This document shows positions 62,466 to 64,000 of a stretch of 64,000 bases of DNA, piece after piece; positions within the stretch are counted from its first letter, which is position 1; each line of letters opens with the position of its first letter. The notes beneath the pieces were generated by a model. That model was not told the DNA's origin, did no database searches, and worked only from the letters and a program-made list of their open reading frames with translations. The translations under genes were made by a program, and so were the position numbers. Origin of the DNA: Plantago major (Eukaryota > Streptophyta > Magnoliopsida > Lamiales > Plantaginaceae); the NCBI GenBank assembly GCA_026545765.1, contig CM048841.1, forward strand, positions 85,976,636 through 86,040,635, in the 5' to 3' direction.

Positions 62466-63690
62466 CAACCTGGGAGGAAATTTACCATTCAATTGTTCAA
62501 GAGCTATCTACCGCGATCCTCACTTGGAGTATCATTGCAGAAACAAGCAGATAACAAGAACAAGAATAGATTAACAAGAGTAGAATAATGGCCAAGCAGT
62601 TGGCTTGCATGTAAAGTTACAATTTTGCTAGCTAACTAGTAAGTAGTAACTGCCACATTTAGGTTCTGTACAGCTTTCCTGGTTTGATAATTTTGTATAT
62701 CTCAGCTGATCTGTATCAACTTCATGACTGATTGATTAATTCAGAATCCATGCAATTGTCAACATAATTAGTTAAATATGTCTCTAATGGAGTTGCAGAC
62801 TTCTTATTACCAACTTATCTTTACAAATAATTTTTCAGGGAAGGAATCAGAAACATAATCAAGAAACTGGAGCTAATTAAACAGCCTATTATTCAAGCCC
62901 AGAACAAGATTCCAGGTTTTACTTGCGTTGCTTCTGGAATGATAATATCACTTCCATTAATTCGATTAATGTTAATCAACAAGCAGCAAGAATATTGTAC
63001 AAATGCTGTTTTGGTCTTGAAACAGTCAAAGAGATGGAACAATGACTGCAAAGATGGGTTGTTGACAGTGCTGTACATGTCATAGATCAGTATGAAAGCA
63101 TTGCTAAGATTTAGCAGTAGCAGTTGCTATGACCACTTCTCTGAAAACAACATTATCCATATTCAAGTAAAGCAGTCTTAGCGTAATTTACACGTTGAAA
63201 ACTTCTGAAAAATGTAAACATGACCATGTCCTGAGTACTAGAAACTTAGACCAAGAACCAGGTATAGAAGGTTAATTTAATCAATAAAAAATAGATTCAC
63301 ATTGAGTCAAATATTAAATCAGCAGTTCAACAGTCAAAACACCTAAAAGCATTAAGCAGGATCCTCTCATGTCAGCAGATTTAGATTAATACCGTACCAT
63401 TACAGAGTTTATTAGCCCTTGAGCTTGACAGATAATCTTTTCGATTTATCTAAAGAGTGGCGCCTGGTTAAGCAATAAGCAGCAATTTTTTTATACATCC
63501 ACATGACCCGAGCCGTAGAGTTAACATATATTCTACCCGGGAAAAGGAATTTTTATTTCAAATGGAGAAGTTCCTTTCGCTCCCTGAAAGAGGACAAAAT
63601 CTCCTATTACATAGTCTTTACAGTGTATACACTTCTGACTTCATACTAACACTAGCATTTGTAGAAAAGTAACTCATAAATCAAAACAAT
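62466..63690. other. 3' flank of paralog D and intergenic DNA
   Basis: No coding frame, RNA or repeat could be supported here. Confidence 0.5.
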
Positions 63691-63953
63691 CATTCATATC
63701 GTCCTTGGTCAGCACTGTATATTTGAAGTTAAGCCTAGCTTGCTCGAATGGCACAAAATCCAGCTTCAGCCTCTCCAAAGAAACCATATCTGTATTTGCA
63801 ACTTTATTAACTGTGTAGCTCTATTTTTTTAAGTTCCTTTCAATCCTGTCTATTGCGGTTTCAACACCACCCTTCGGTGCATCGCCAGCCACAGAAGGAG
63901 ACAAATTCCCCTCATTTGCTTTCTCTACCAGCTTTATTTGAACCCAACCTGAA
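63690..63953 (-). CDS. possible terminal exon(s) of a gene continuing past the window
   Basis: Minus strand: after an acceptor TATTTGCTTTCAG at about 63953, an open frame reads GWVQIKLVEKANEGNLSPSV then AGDAPKGGVETAIDRIERNL and ends KK-TAG at 63821-63823. A second open stretch follows the acceptor GCAAATACAG near 63790 (MVSLERLKLDFVPFEQARLN, FKYTVLTKDDMNDCFDL, then a stop near 63680). Either could be the last exon. Both may be used in different transcripts. The rest of the gene lies to the right of the window. Family not recognised. Confidence 0.4.
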
Positions 63954-64000
63954 AGCAAATACTTCCATAAATCTATTTAATAAAAAAAGGAGTCCTAATT

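Noticed and set aside
1-64000. CRISPR arrays, bacterial operons, biosynthetic cluster
   Set aside because: The direct repeats seen are minisatellites without regular unique spacers; genes are intron-bearing plant genes; no set of pathway enzymes is present.

Overview
The window is nuclear DNA of a flowering plant, most likely a eudicot. It is AT-rich and its host genes have short GT-AG introns. Its gene families are land-plant types: a BOI-type RING ligase, a PX plus Rubicon-homology protein, and an eight-pass membrane protein related to Arabidopsis At1g10660 and At5g62960. The transposons are also typical of plants: Stowaway MITEs, a Helitron, Ty1/copia and Ty3/gypsy remnants, and a Cassandra-like LTR carrying 5S rRNA-like sequence. 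I cannot name the species.

Layout. 0-4.6 kb is intergenic, with a possible orphan coding fragment, a long GTTTTAA-motif repeat field and a Cassandra-like solo LTR. 4.8-7.8 kb (minus) is a complete BOI-like E3 ligase gene with three coding exons. 7.9-11.95 kb is non-coding and MITE-rich. 11.96-25.53 kb is a nested block of mobile elements: a truncated copia element with one 1.6 kb LTR inserted in a Helitron helicase, next to the 5' half of a gypsy element with one LTR. The outer gypsy LTR abuts a frameshifted uL18-family ribosomal protein pseudogene at 25.57-26.06 kb. 26.1-32.8 kb has no gene I can support.

32.8-35.1 kb (plus) is the eight-exon membrane protein gene. 35.8-41.4 kb (minus, convergent with it) is the five-exon PX/Rubicon-like gene, which has a clear GC-AG intron. 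41.5-49.0 kb is intergenic, with MITEs, tandem repeats and poly-G tracts.

49.1-62.5 kb is the most notable part: four single-exon paralogs of a roughly 740-760 residue protein with about eight predicted membrane spans and a conserved soluble C-terminal half, which I cannot match to a named family. Three are intact (plus strand, head to tail). The fourth is inverted at the left end and looks like a pseudogene. The last 0.3 kb may hold terminal exons of another minus-strand gene.

The host genes do not form a pathway. Each is an independent transcription unit, except the paralog cluster, which probably arose by tandem duplication.
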